Shown in pieces: positions 51,340 through 63,566 of a stretch of DNA of 64,000 nucleotides. Location of the stretch: NCBI RefSeq assembly GCF_963678635.1, contig NW_026971553.1:1-64000 (forward strand), in the 5' to 3' direction. The notes under the pieces are model-generated. The model had not been told where the DNA came from and ran no database searches. It saw only the letters and a program-made list of their open reading frames with translations. Positions within the stretch are counted from its first letter, which is position 1. Each line of letters starts with the position of its first letter. Made by a program: the position numbers and the translations under genes. Source of the DNA: Symsagittifera roscoffensis (Eukaryota; Xenacoelomorpha; Acoela; Convolutidae).

Positions 51340-53649
51340 ATGACAAATCCAAATAGTGAAATAGAGGAAGGTGAACTAATGGACCAAGATCCTGTTCTAA
51401 CCACTCTCGAGGAAATGCTTAAAGTGAGTACTTTTAAAAATTCTTTTGCTATCATTCACCACCAAAAAATAATTTTGCAAAAAATTTATTTGGTTGGTCT
51501 TTTAACTCTAATAATACTTTCGAATCAAACCTCAGCATTTGATCCGAAAGAACAATTATATGCAAATACTGCAAATAATCTTCGGGTTGCTCATTATGAT
51601 TGTCAACTAATGACTTCTAACAAAATGTTCTCTCTAAATAAAGTAGCACCTTGCAAAGTCCAACCAGAAAATATTAAAGTAGCCCATGCTTATGTTACTC
51701 TATATCAGAGACATTATCGCACAAAAGTAAATGCGACAATGTGTCGAATCAAACACCAATCAATGCGTTGGTTCTGCGATTCTTTTGATTCGAGTGGTAT
51801 CGACGCTCGACAAAATATGATCACTACTGATCTCCATTTATCTGCCGATCAATGTAAATCGGCCGCCGACAGAGGCTATCTGAACCTAGGCTATGCTAGT
51901 ATTGGAAATATTCCTTTCAAATTTAATGTTAAAACAGTAACTAATGCCCATGCTGGCAAAGTTGACGGCAAACATCATAACGAATGTGATGGCCGTTCTT
52001 GGATTAAATTGGACACTTTTGAAACTTACATGCAAAATGTAACTCTGACTGTTAACCTCAAAGATGGAACAGTCAATAATTGGCAAAACATTCCTTTGCC
52101 CTGTCCAGTGTCTACAAATGGATGTGAAAGAACATCCTTAGACGCTTTTGCTTATACTTGGGAAGAACCCAACAATTGCATTTTCACTGTTTTAAACAGA
52201 TTTCCGGCTAAAATGATTCAAAACGAAGAATCATACTACATAATTAGAGGCGATTCTAGCCCATCTATTCATTCTACCCATACAAGGGATTCTCAAAAAT
52301 TTATGCTACAGGTGATGAATAAACCGCAATCTCTTTGTGGTCATCCCAGAATAGTGTATCCAACTTCATATGATTCACTTTTTATTGCATACACTGACGG
52401 TTTCAATATGGATACTGGAATCCAAGTTAAACCAACCCCAGAAACGGGAACTATTCATAATGCCGGCCAACCAAATTCTACTTTTCTCACATTAAGTGAT
52501 GATTCGCCGCCACTCCAATTTTCAAGTCATCAAATTGACTACGAAGCTCATATAGGTACCAAATTGGACTATATTCTTTTTTATAGCTTCTACATGCTCA
52601 GAACGGCCGAGTTAGCCCTTCTGCAAAATCAATGTGAGCTAGAACGCTCTTCAATATTAAATACTTTAATGCTTTCACTTGAAAGCCCCCGTTTGGCTGG
52701 CTATATTCTAACCAAAAACCGCTTTATGTTCTTAGAGACCAATGGCAATGTTGCCTGGCTCTACCATTGTCCGAAATTTTATTCACCTTTGCAATTAATG
52801 GATGAATGCTATAATCGCATTCCCATTATGTATAAGGAAAACATTCGATTTGTCGATCCAATTACGCGACAAACTTTTCATTCGGCAGATCTACAAGACT
52901 GCTCCGACAAACATTCAAATCTCTTTCAACTAGATGTTGATGATGATAAGTCCTGGATTGAATTAACCCCTCAAATTACAAGGGTTACAGGACCATATCT
53001 CTTTGAACCAAAAGAGATAATTCAAAAGATTAAGCATTCTTTAGCCTCTAGCCAAGGCGCTTCAATCTACACTTATGCTCAAATGCAAAAATTCTGGAAT
53101 ATGATTTCCGATAATTCAGAGATGAAAGGAATACTGCAAAAAGTATCCAGGTCCTTTCTAAATGCTAAAAAAATTCTTTTCAAGGACTCATACAGCCCAC
53201 TAGGCTCTTCCCAAACAATCTATTTGGACTATCTCATCTCTCCAAACTTTTGGAAAAACGAATACACCCGTATATTCGGAAAAGTACAATACTATTTAGA
53301 AAAATGCGGAATAGTCTTCGCCTCTTTTCTATTTGTGAAATTTATTCTAGATTGCCTAGTATTCATAATAAAAGCTATGCATATTCACAAAATCACCGGC
53401 CGCTCACTACACTTTGGCAAAGTATTACTTGCCGCTTCATATAATATACTTTTCACTTCCATAGTGACCTCAATTTTCACTCAAGATGAGGAAACTGAAA
53501 AAATAGAACAAGAATGTGATCAGAAAATACAAGCCCCTCTTTTAGAGGAAATTGACAAAATAAACCAGGATCGCATGTATCCTCACATCCAATTAACAAG
53601 TTTTGAGAGAAGAACTCAAAACTTGGATCACCCAACAAACCCAGTCTAA
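51340..53649 (+). CDS. env: envelope-like glycoprotein of Element 2
   Basis: 769 aa. A ~48-residue acidic N-terminal leader (EIEEGELMDQD) precedes a hydrophobic signal/anchor segment (~50-68). The Cys-rich ectodomain begins AHYDC, with VAPC and LPCPV blocks and CELERSS in its second half. A strong membrane anchor lies at ~650-675 (VFASFLFVKFILDCLVFII), with a second hydrophobic stretch after it and a ~50-residue tail. It is homologous to Element 1's Env. The glycoprotein type resembles chuvirus-like surface proteins captured by arthropod retroelements (inference). The frame is intact, in line with a recent insertion. Confidence 0.75.
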   Translation: MTNPNSEIEEGELMDQDPVLTTLEEMLKVSTFKNSFAIIHHQKIILQKIYLVGLLTLIILSNQTSAFDPKEQLYANTANNLRVAHYDCQLMTSNKMFSLNKVAPCKVQPENIKVAHAYVTLYQRHYRTKVNATMCRIKHQSMRWFCDSFDSSGIDARQNMITTDLHLSADQCKSAADRGYLNLGYASIGNIPFKFNVKTVTNAHAGKVDGKHHNECDGRSWIKLDTFETYMQNVTLTVNLKDGTVNNWQNIPLPCPVSTNGCERTSLDAFAYTWEEPNNCIFTVLNRFPAKMIQNEESYYIIRGDSSPSIHSTHTRDSQKFMLQVMNKPQSLCGHPRIVYPTSYDSLFIAYTDGFNMDTGIQVKPTPETGTIHNAGQPNSTFLTLSDDSPPLQFSSHQIDYEAHIGTKLDYILFYSFYMLRTAELALLQNQCELERSSILNTLMLSLESPRLAGYILTKNRFMFLETNGNVAWLYHCPKFYSPLQLMDECYNRIPIMYKENIRFVDPITRQTFHSADLQDCSDKHSNLFQLDVDDDKSWIELTPQITRVTGPYLFEPKEIIQKIKHSLASSQGASIYTYAQMQKFWNMISDNSEMKGILQKVSRSFLNAKKILFKDSYSPLGSSQTIYLDYLISPNFWKNEYTRIFGKVQYYLEKCGIVFASFLFVKFILDCLVFIIKAMHIHKITGRSLHFGKVLLAASYNILFTSIVTSIFTQDEETEKIEQECDQKIQAPLLEEIDKINQDRMYPHIQLTSFERRTQNLDHPTNPV

Positions 53650-53693
53650 TAAAAAAATTTCTACTGTTCTAGGATATACCAACTGATTCAACT

Positions 53694-54452
53694 ATGGACG
53701 CAACACTTGATGACGACTTGAGAGATTTCGAGGATCTCCTCTCACTTCTGCCACCAACCGATCATCTGGACTCGCAGATTTCAGCACTCACTCAACAACC
53801 AACTGTTTCTACTACTACAACACCCACTGCAAAGCCGACCTCAACACGATCCTTCGTTGAGCCACTACTTCAAACCAGTTCAGCTGTCCCGATAACTACA
53901 GCATCACAGCCACCACCCCTAAAAATTTCACCCCCTGATTTTAAAATACCCCTGGTTCCCTCAAATTCTAAAATTAAAAAACGGACCCAGATTGTAAGAC
54001 CATATAAGATACTAACGGCAAATACGCCGGTATCAACTTCTCATTGTCCAATGACCATTAGGCGACAGCCCTTGCACCCCACTGAATTAAACACTAAATT
54101 ACATATTCAGTTAGAAAGGGAACGATACATTAATTCTAAACGCAATCCTGGCTTCGATATGGATCTCAAATATGCTTTGAATCCATTAATCAATCGTTTT
54201 AAATTAGAAGCCTATCACCCTATAAAAAAAATGTATTCCATAAATAATTCCCTTCTTGAATATCAAAAAATCTATGTCCCAGCAAAATATCTGACAGCAA
54301 AATTACAAACCCCCCAGTTAGATGACTATACTGAGCAAATTCAGCGCAGTCATATACATGAAACGCACCAAATCCGGGAGCTGAAAAAGCATATCCACAA
54401 TTTAAAAACAAAAAATCAACAACTTATAGCCCGGTTGGAAGGAAAATTGTAA
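53694..54452 (+). CDS. 252-aa post-env protein of Element 2
   Basis: It starts 44 bp after env. Residues 1-100 are Thr/Ser/Pro-rich with an acidic start (LDDDLRDFEDLL). Residues 120-210 look folded. Residues ~210-252 form a likely coiled coil (IRELKKHIHNL, then QQLIARLEGKL). Its last ~45 codons lie inside the long direct repeat. It occupies the same place as Element 1's 602-aa protein and shares a short similar segment. Function unknown. Confidence 0.6.
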   Translation: MDATLDDDLRDFEDLLSLLPPTDHLDSQISALTQQPTVSTTTTPTAKPTSTRSFVEPLLQTSSAVPITTASQPPPLKISPPDFKIPLVPSNSKIKKRTQIVRPYKILTANTPVSTSHCPMTIRRQPLHPTELNTKLHIQLERERYINSKRNPGFDMDLKYALNPLINRFKLEAYHPIKKMYSINNSLLEYQKIYVPAKYLTAKLQTPQLDDYTEQIQRSHIHETHQIRELKKHIHNLKTKNQQLIARLEGKL

Positions 54453-56936
54453 GAAATTTATCCTTTTATTTAAACATTTATTCTTTCGCTTTATATAGCT
54501 ATGTTGTATAGCTATTAATTTCCTTTCAACAATTTTGACTTTTATAAAAAACCAAAAACACAAAAAATACTCCCTTTGTATGAACCAGTCCTCCCCTTAT
54601 TACGCGTTTGGACAGACTTCACATACTTCAGGAAGAAAAGGAGACTTCGGAAAAAGAAGGTTTAAGGAATAAAACTAACCTTCAAACTTTTGAGAAACAG
54701 ATAATTTTGATGTATTTAATTTTATAGTTAAATCCCTTGGTTGTGTAAACTCTATTTTGATTTATAAATGTAACTGATGTATTTATTTTTATTCAAGCCT
54801 GACTCAAAGTATCAGTTGATTAAAAACACCTGCTACCTGTAATACCAATAAACTACTAACCAACTTTATGAGATTGAAAGAAAAAGCTTTTGTTCAAAAA
54901 CATCTGCTACCCGTAATACCAACAAAACTTTATGAGATTGAAAGAAAAAGTATTTTACCCATCAGGTGCTAACGTGGGGTTTTTCGCGCCATTTGTCCCG
55001 CCATTTCATCTCCGAGCTCAAACATTTTGCGCTGCTGAAAAGTATTTGTTTAGCTAATTTTTCGCGGGGAATGTTAAATGTGATATCTTATCGATGACAA
55101 TTTAACCTTTGAGTTATACTTAGCTATGACCAAGTTAATTTAAATACCTTGCCAAAAGCGCAAGTGGTTTTGGTAGATCTGGACACCGATCATTAATCTT
55201 TTTTGATAAGTAACCAATTCTGTTAACTGAAACTAATTCTTAATTCAACCTTTTTACTCTGACTATTCGCTTAGCATAACATTACCCTTTAGTCTTTTAA
55301 TCTAGTCTTAGATAAAAGCCTACTATCTTAATAGTAGGGATCTTAACATATCGTGTTCTAAACTAGTCTTAGTTTAAGCTATCTGAATAAAACAGAATTT
55401 TTTGCGCTATGGAATTCCATTTGCGCAAATACGAACAACTTGCTTCGGACCCTTTCTTAATTACCCAAGAGCTGTCGTCATTTTTATTCAACAAAACTCT
55501 AACAATGAAAACGAAGACATAATGAAGTGCGAGTGAGAGCTATCTGATTCTAGCAAACAAAATAAAAACGCAACTGGGCATGTCAATAATTGGATCCTTT
55601 TGAAAAAATTCGCGGAATCAAAACTATGTAAATCTGCGCTTTCGTACCTCAATTACTCATTTTCTGTTTAGAGATTTCATAGAGAATAAAAATAACTGTT
55701 AATCAAGAATACTCGTGACCTCTCTCATGATTTCAACACTGGACAAAACAACTACGGGCTAGTGCTTTAATTGAAATACTTTTACCAGGTGCCTTACAGG
55801 TTTCAAAGCAGGTTCCTTGTATCTTAACTGCTGACGACATCTATAACTGATAAATTTAAATTGTGCCAGAAATGAAAACAAAACCAGAAGAATAACCGGA
55901 TGGATGGAAGCAATTAAAGCGCAAGATTTATGTTTTTGTTTGTTTTTGAGCTGCGACAGTAAATCAGACATAAAAATACTCTGCTGTGTAGTATTGACGT
56001 ATTCATGCAGAAATATGTTGGACACAGTGAGTCAAAGTTTGACACGTAAAATTTTGCTTGTTTGAGTTTTTAAGGAAATTATACATTGTCGTGATTGCTA
56101 TTTTCAAATTAGATAATTTTCTGGTAATTGTCTGACCATGAATGCAAACACTTTATCGGAGTGACCGTAGGATAACCATTGTTCGTATTTTTTTATGTGA
56201 GAACAGCTATTAATTCGATCTCATTTCTTAATTTTCTTATCTTATTTAGGCTAGCATTTTAGGGGTACACTATTTTAGCAAATTGAAAAAGCGCAGTCAA
56301 ATAACTGTTCTGATTTCAAATAGAAACAGAAACATGAATTATTTTATTGCGTTCACAAAATGTGACGCCGCCGCCACCACCAAAAGAAATATGCTTTTAT
56401 TCCCTTGCAAAAGGAAGGGAAATGCTATTGGAATAATTCGTATAACGTTTTAAGCATTGAGAATTGAAACGACTATTCTCATTCAATACGAATATTAACG
56501 ATTCCTCTCGTAAAATACGAGCATACGAAACCTTCTTCTCGTAAAATACGAATGTACGAATAAAGAATACGAAGTTAAAAGAAACTTCTCATTTGATACG
56601 AAAAGTGGCGTGATTTCCCAATCTGAGTATAAATAGAAGCTCAAAACTACGGGAATTCATTCCAACAACTTCTCTTCTACCACCACCACCACTCTCCTCA
56701 ACCATCCCAACCCTTCTCTAAAATAATATTCAATCTCAGAGAAAATATCTCCAATCTCATCGTAAAAAATAAATATTGAGTCAAAAGGCAACTTGCTGTA
56801 AATTCATACTAACTTCTTTTTTTAATAAAATATTTCTCAGCGAATTTTAGATTTACTTTCTAAGATAGAAAGTAGAAAGGACCCTTTATTCCTAGCAAGC
56901 GTTTTGTCCGACGTAAATAGTATTGCTAGCGTAATA
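54316..56936 (+). repeat. 3' long direct repeat (LTR) of Element 2
   Basis: Copy of 40152-42772 at a constant offset of 14164. The differences I found are at about 55687, 55926, 56026, 56071 and 56270. It is followed by TAACCAATC. It includes the purine run AGGAAGAAAAGGAGA (54630-54644), the best polypurine-tract candidate. Two ~65-bp tandem repeats with ATGAGATTGAAAG occur near 54830-54955. Confidence 0.85.
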
Positions 56937-58550
56937 TAACCAATCAGGCATGAGTAGAGTAACCTGGCATTCACAAGAAAACCTAACCTCAAGTTCGAAC
57001 TTCATAAACTGCTAAATAGAAGACAACATGATAATAAAGAATAATAAGAAGAGTTGTAGGGTGCATTCGCTGAAAATGCAAAAAGTGCGATAATTTCAAT
57101 CGAGAAGCTGAATTGATTCACGGTAGTTTTAGTAAAGTTATCAGAAACTACGGCATACAGAGGAAGTTTTTCATCGGTTCACTAGCTTAACTAGTCGCAC
57201 TCCAGGTTGCTTTGGTAAATGAGAAAGGAATTTTGAATCGCTTTAGGATGACTAACGTTTCAAAACCCCAAAATAAAATATGTAGTTTCCATCAGATTTT
57301 CTTGTATGAAACGTAGAGTTGCCTTTTTATAGCCCATCTGGCAGCTTGTTACGCAAAAGACTCGCATTGTACTTTCTGTAACTTTAAATTCCATTTTACG
57401 ACGAATTGCAAATCGGAAAAAAAATCTGATTATTTGGATTTATCTTATTCTGTAATTAAAGCGGCACATTCTCCTAATCAGCTTTCTGTATATAATCCTG
57501 CAGATAAATGCAAAGGAAGTTTGTCGCGTAATTAACGCCTGGACAGACGCTGGCCTAGTGATAATGACGACTACTCAACTCTAAACTGATAACATTTTTC
57601 GACTCCGAAGAAAAGGAATTCAAGAAACATTTAACCAAGTACACAAAAACAAACAGATAGAGTTAGCGAGCCCATTAGATTTTTTTGAAGAAGAACGCGA
57701 TCAACGAGTTGCATTTAGGTGCTCTACCTTGCAAAACTCTATCAGTAAACCAAACGACCCATAATTTATATTGAGGTTTCACGGATGAGGCCAAAAAATT
57801 ATCGGAAAATTGAAACTCCTATACAACCAAGTGGATGATTTCACGAAAGCTCCCAAATTTTTATAACACAAGAACACATACAAACATTATTCAAAATACT
57901 AAAAATGAGCAAACAGGTGACAAAAAGCTTATTCCAAATTCATACTTTGAAAAAGAGTTTGTAGTACAGCAATACTGTAAAAAGCAACAATCTGATAGGC
58001 AATAACTTTGAACTTCCATTGACGCAGTTTTATGGAACATATTTTTCAGTAACCTCTTACATGTTATTGGCTGTGCATTGAAAGTTTGTGACAATAAACA
58101 TACCTTGAAGATTATTAGTTTCACTTGAAAATTTGTGATGATAAACAATTCTAATCTCTGTCCTCAAAATTGCTTGGATTTCCTTCTGCAAACATCAATC
58201 TGTTATTTTTTCAATTTCTTCTTTCTTATTTTTTTTCATCAAACGAAAAACATTAAAATTACTAACACAAAATTTTTTCAGATTTTATTGTACTAAAAAG
58301 TCATGTTGTAGTCACTCCTAATCTTTCGAGGCATTCGCGTCTTTTTTATTGCTAAAAATCCTGAGACGAAACATCATAACTTGGCCAAAAAGATATGGAA
58401 ATTCCTGAAAAATACCGGAAGCTCATTTGGATATTAATTCACTTTTACCCCAAAACTCTCGCCTTATCAACAGAACACACATTGCTCAAGCCGCTGATAA
58501 AAACTTTAGAGGAGAAAATTTATTTACATTCTACAAATTGAGTAGTATAG
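56937..58550. other. intergenic DNA
   Basis: No gene, RNA or repeat recognised. Short frames (for example 57891-58148 on the minus strand) have no domain and irregular composition. Confidence 0.5.
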
Positions 58551-58708
58551 TAAAAGTGGCTAGGAAAATGACCACTTTTAACCCCCCCTTTTTTTCGATG
58601 TGCCGTTGTACTTACCACTTTTAACCCCCAAAGGGGTTAAAGCCACTACTTTTTCGGGCACGCATGTTTTAAGGGGGGTTAAAATTGGTAATTTTCCAGC
58701 CACTTTAT
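58551..58708. repeat. 158-bp foldback element with nested hairpin
   Basis: Left arm 58551-58587 (AAAGTGGCTAGGAAAATGAC and on to TTTTAACCCCCC) is the imperfect reverse complement of 58673-58708. At the centre, TTAACCCC-CAAA-GGGGTTAA (58621-58640) is a perfect hairpin. It looks like a small foldback transposon or MITE. Confidence 0.75.
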
Positions 58709-58948
58709 GGAAACGGAATGGAATTAAGTTTTGGTTGGTGCATGTTTTCCCTTTGACTTTGACAGATCAAACTTTACTGCGCGCGTTATATTGTGGATTA
58801 TTTTGTAATCTTTATCGCCACGTGTGGAATTAAATAAAATGCTGTGATATTGGTAAGTTTATATTGTTGTTTTGTATACCCCCCTCCCCCTCATGATTAG
58901 AGTTGTTGATTATTTCACTTTTCGGTCAAAAGAACAATTTTGAAAAGC

Positions 58949-58954
58949 TTTATT
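58949..58954 (-). terminator. minus-strand poly(A) signal of the DNA polymerase gene
   Basis: AATAAA on the minus strand, 56 nt after the stop codon at 59010. Confidence 0.6.
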
Positions 58955-59009
58955 TCCTGAATGAAAAGTACTATAAAGCGAATCATTTACATTTATAATC
59001 AGAAGTTAC

Positions 59010-62000
59010 TTAGTCAGAATCGTCTAATATAAAAGCACGTCGATTTAAGCACCGCCGTTTAGGTGGTCTAATTTCTTCCCGCTCGTTTTCTTCTCGAGCT
59101 TCAATGTCCAAATAGGGGCAGTTGTACGCTGCTGGTTCTGACTCACTTTGCCCACTTAGCTGGTCGAAATCTACCAAATCCTGTTCTAGCTCTTGATCAG
59201 TGTATGTGGGTTGGTTGAACCCCATATCTGGTAGAGTAAAAATATCCACATAATACCCACCCTGCGCTTCTATAGCTTCAGCCAAATCCTCCCCACTTCC
59301 GTTATCGGTGGGAGTTGGGACCACGGCGTCGTCGTCTACGTCGTATTCGCCCCAGTCCATGGTGCGCCCAATTTCTCTTATGAACATATCCTCACGCAAA
59401 CGTTTATGTCCGAAAGGACTAGTAGTTACTCTGTCTGCATGTATATAGCGCTTATTGTCAAATGCGCTCAGGGAAATTTTATTCGTTATTATGGTTTGTA
59501 AATTGTGATTGCAAGAATTTATCCTCACATTTTCTGACCGGACCAGCGAACAGTAAGTCAATGTTTGTTTAAACTTATTATGGGTTAGCTCCATTTTTGA
59601 AAATTTAGAAATACCTTTCGCGCTTTTTTTGTCCATGTCTGAAACAAAAATACAATCAATTTACTTCAAATTTTTAACAGTTTTTTCTCTTTTCCACATA
59701 AATACCTCCATCCCCCCCCCAACCCTCACTACATAATCTTATGATTTGTTTTTGTTGCCCTTTTCTAAAATGGTAATTGCAAAATGGTAAAAGAAAAGAA
59801 AAAGAAACTTACTCGAAGAAATAATGCTGTACAGTTTGGGTTTTAGTCCGACGTACTCCTGTATGATCTCCCCAGCAAACTCGTCCTTGAATTTCAGGGT
59901 AACGCGTAAATTCTCGTTGGTGTAGAGGGGGTGGGTGACTGGTAGATTTGAAAAGTCAAAATGATTTCGCAGTTCATGGTTTTTCTCAATTTCCTTGTAG
60001 AGATCTTTGCTGCGGATTTCATACAGGAACGAATCAGTGTCCGAATATAAAAGAGTTGCGTCAAAATTTTTCTTGATTATGTTGTAATGGAACTGGAACA
60101 TGTAAAATTTTGCCAAATCTAGTATCGTTGCACCAACAATTGTGGGCTTATCCCAGTTAATGTTCACAGGTTTTGAGGTTACAGATACCAAGTGTTGGTC
60201 AATAATTTTTATACTGCTAAATCTTTTTTTCCTTGATAAATTTTGCAGTTCTTCAGCATTGCGAACAATATCTACAATAAGTCGATTCCTTTTTGATTCG
60301 CAGAATTTTCCAAACGCACTATTTATTATTTGCTTGAAGAAATCTTGTTTAAACTTGGTAGTAGCTTTTTTTCGGAGCTCAGTGTTCAACTGAACATATG
60401 GTGCAATAAATTTTTCTTGTCTAAACTGCAGTACTCGATTAACTTTTTCAATTTTCAAACCAAGTTTGACATAGAGCTGAAGTGTTAGGTAGTGTACAGT
60501 ATAGTTTTTCTTTGGAAAGAAGTTTTGTATGAGCTTTGGCGTAGTGCCCACTTTATCCGAAATGTTCATTTTTTTCAACATGTCCAATTGAAGCTCACTG
60601 AGCCACATTTTGGACACAATTTCTTTTGTTGGGGCGAGTGGGTAATCCGAATGTGCATCATTCAAATGATCGGGGTATAAAAGATCGACGTCCAAAATGT
60701 ATCCAATTTCGGATTCTCTGCTCGTGTTGAGAATTTCGGCTATAGTAACTTGGTCATTAAACTCGAATGAGTTAAGTGGAAGAGGAAATTTTTCCATAAT
60801 TCCGCCGTATAAATTGTTCGCGTCTATCATGAAGAGGAAAGTGTTAGGCTGTTTAGGGTCGTAATTTTTCACAAATTTATTGTTGGCGGAAACAAGTCTT
60901 TTTTCAAACACACTTGCAATGCCCCCCCTGATCAGGTTTTCTGCCATATCCAAGTGCTCCCTATTAGTGAGCAAATGGAGGTCAGCCTTGCATGTTCGCA
61001 AAAATGCATCCCCTGAGAGATTGCTAACCGTGAAATATTGAGCACAATCTAGCTTATATGTTTCATAACACACTCGTCTAAACTCTTCAAAAACGCATGC
61101 AAGAATCAAGGTATCAGTCGTTAGATACAAATCGCTGTATTCGCCCAAAGTCTGACAACCGAAACGAGTGTACACTAACCATGCATGTTGGTATTCTTTT
61201 TCACTGACACTAACAACACCTCCTTGCAGCGTGTTGGTCCACTTGTCGCGTGCAGGTAGTCCATCTTCTGTGTATCTTGCATGGCTGTCAACATACGAGT
61301 AGGGGAAGTAACCTTTTTGTCGAATCAATGCTTTATCTTCTTCCGGTCGGGTAGCAAAGTGGTTATTGAGATAGATGAACTTTTCCACGGGTAGATTTCG
61401 AGCTAGCTCATCGAGTGAGCTGTTCATAAATTTACAACTGTCCACAAAACGGATTTCTTCGTAGACATTATAGACATTTCCTTTTTCGTTAGTGTACGAT
61501 CTAATCCACACTTTCATTGTTAGTGAAATAAATTTTTCGTCATTGAGAGGAATGACCGAAAAGGTGTTTCTGGTATTGGTATCTTGCAGACTCTTCAGTA
61601 CATGGTGCAAATCATAATTCTGGAGATTGTGGGCAAAGACAGGGGTGAATTGTATGGTACGTCTCAGGAAGTTGCATTTGTTGTGAGCCCATCCGAGGAA
61701 TGATCCATCGAAATGATTATGGTCCAAAACTTTCGCGTTAGTTTCGGAGAATTCCTCTTCGCAAATCCAGCATTTGCCACTGTCTTCAAGAATAGTGGTG
61801 CTTCCGAGGTAGTTCGGGTATCGTCGTTTTTTATTATGAAAGTCACGCGCCAATACTTCCAGCATTCGAACGAATTTAGTCATGGCGTCCACTCCTCGAT
61901 GAAGTGAAAAAAACGCAGGTTTCGGGTTTCCAGCTTCCACAACGACAAGGCAAAAACTGCTGGGCTTATGTTTTTCAATCACGGTTGTGCTCGAGCAGTT

Positions 62001-63566
62001 AGGATTATTTCTCACCGTCTCCACCTTCTCCAGCACAGACTCCAAATCAAAGTAAACCGCGAATGGGCTATAGCTTCGAGCACCGATGTTTTTGAAGCCT
62101 ACGCTGCTCTTGTCAACATTTGGCATGGTAACGATTGCTGGTTCGTTCCCCATGCAGATTAACTGGTGGCGCTCAAGTCGTTCCTCAGATGAACACCGGT
62201 GGAAGCAATTTCGGCACAGCATGTTTCTCGATCTCAGTTTTCTTTTTTGCATTTTGCTCACTAGCTTGTTCAGGTCTTTTATCACGACGTAGTGATGCGT
62301 GCCCATATCGTTTAGAAGCAGCAAATCCACAACAAAATTAGTCTGATATTTTGACACTCTCAGGGGTAGAAGAGTCTTTTCATTGTACCTAGAGAAAAAT
62401 TTTGAATGATATTTTTATACTAATTTTTAATGTCATAATAATAATAATTCTTCAACGAATGTGCAGCCAACCATTTGTTCTGATGTGCTTAGATACAGCT
62501 TCACATCAATAAAAAAAAAAAATTTGATTAAAACTTCAACTAACCTGAAGACATTCACTTGCACTTCATTCAAAATTTCGATGCGTGCAATAGCCGGTAG
62601 TCCCATTGGGTACACAAAATCACCAGTTGGCTCGTGTGCTCTTGAGTTTCTGCGATAATCATAGAAGCTCGCTTTCTCCTCCTCTTTATTCTGCATCGTA
62701 CGAAGAGTGAGCGGGATATTTTTCTGCCGATGATACTCAGCAACGAAGCAGTACTCAAAGCATCGATCGTCTTCATAATTGCGAATATTCAACAAGAAGC
62801 GTTTGAGTTTCAGTAGATCGGCTGGTAGTGGCAAGTACGATGAACCCCTGATCGGTGCAGACTTCACCATTTTTAGGACAATCTTATCAATCCTGCGGAT
62901 TCTCCAGCCACTACCATGAGACGCATATTGATGGACAGTAGACAATATTTGGTCTACGCAATCATAGAATTGGTCCTGGGTCCATCCTTGAACGTCTACA
63001 GCAAGCATTTTGCAATTGGCGAAGATGGTTATTACTTCTTCTGTGCCATCTGCCTTCTCTTTTTCAAGAGTTACTTCTGCTGACAATTGAGCTTTCTGAG
63101 GCTCATACATGGTATTTTGAAGTATCAGCTCTTCGATTTCGTCTCTCTTGGTCACGAATAGCGCTAGTAGGTCCACTTCCGTTTCCATCGGCACTATATC
63201 GTATGTCCTGACTGCTCCATCAAAAGCTGTCTCAGGTTGTATAGAAGTGAGGATTTCTCGGCTCACATCCCATGCTGGCAGACCGTGTTCGTTTAGCATA
63301 TGCGCAGCATATGCGCGATCATTTTGGAACACATTCATGTCGTAGAGACAAATTCTTCTTTCTTCCGTTTCATCGATTGTTTTGTGACGCTCCACGACAT
63401 GTTCCCAAATGACGCGAAGTGACTTATCCTCTAGTTCACAGTGACCACAGATGTAGTCGGTTTTCACAGGATCAATCTTGTGAACAGCCATTAGATGTTT
63501 TTTGAGGCTTCGCCGGTCACTCAGTTTTTTTTGGCAGAGATTACAGGGTACGACTTTTGTAGACAT
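59010..63566 (-). CDS. protein-primed-type DNA polymerase B, three exons (Polinton/adintovirus-like)
   Basis: Exon 1 is 63566-62545, exon 2 is 62388-59813, exon 3 is 59638-59010. The donors CAG/GTTAGT and CGA/GTAAGT and the acceptors TCTCTAG/G and TTTCAG/AC give in-phase joins (phases 2 and 1) and 1408 aa. There is a C2H2 finger at the N-terminus (CNLCQKKL...HLMAVH), a family-typical region ending PMGLPAIARIE, and a second CxxC finger in exon 2. Exonuclease I is FDLE (~residue 455). An HNH recombination-endonuclease-VII-like insert follows (CWICEEEF, DHNHFDG, HNKC), then exonuclease II HNLQNYDLH. Polymerase motifs are DANNLYGG (A), INSAFGKF (B), YSDTDS (C) and LKPKLYS. Exon 3 carries the conserved SAFDNKRYI C-terminal part, then an acidic tail with a basic PPKRR stretch. 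All catalytic motifs look intact. It is probably part of a larger element beyond the window. Confidence 0.85.

Larger units (their letters stand above)
40152..56936 (+). mobile_element. Element 2: young env-bearing Ty3/gypsy-like retroelement with macro domain
   Basis: It is bounded by 2621-bp direct repeats (40152-42772 and 54316-56936), which I could distinguish at only about five positions and which have no indel, so the insertion is recent. The order is repeat, primer site, gag, -1 frameshift, protease plus macro domain, RT-RNase H, integrase, antisense spliced gene, env, post-env ORF, repeat. Gag, Pol and Env are homologous to those of Element 1. I see no clean target duplication, and the exact LTR start is uncertain. 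Confidence 0.85.

Noticed and set aside
57891-58148. 85-codon minus-strand ORF
   Set aside because: No domain, irregular Cys-rich composition and no splice or promoter context.
59739-59806. C-terminal ~25 residues of the longest polymerase frame
   Set aside because: Read-through into intron 2. The conserved C-terminal region is in exon 3 after a consensus donor and acceptor.
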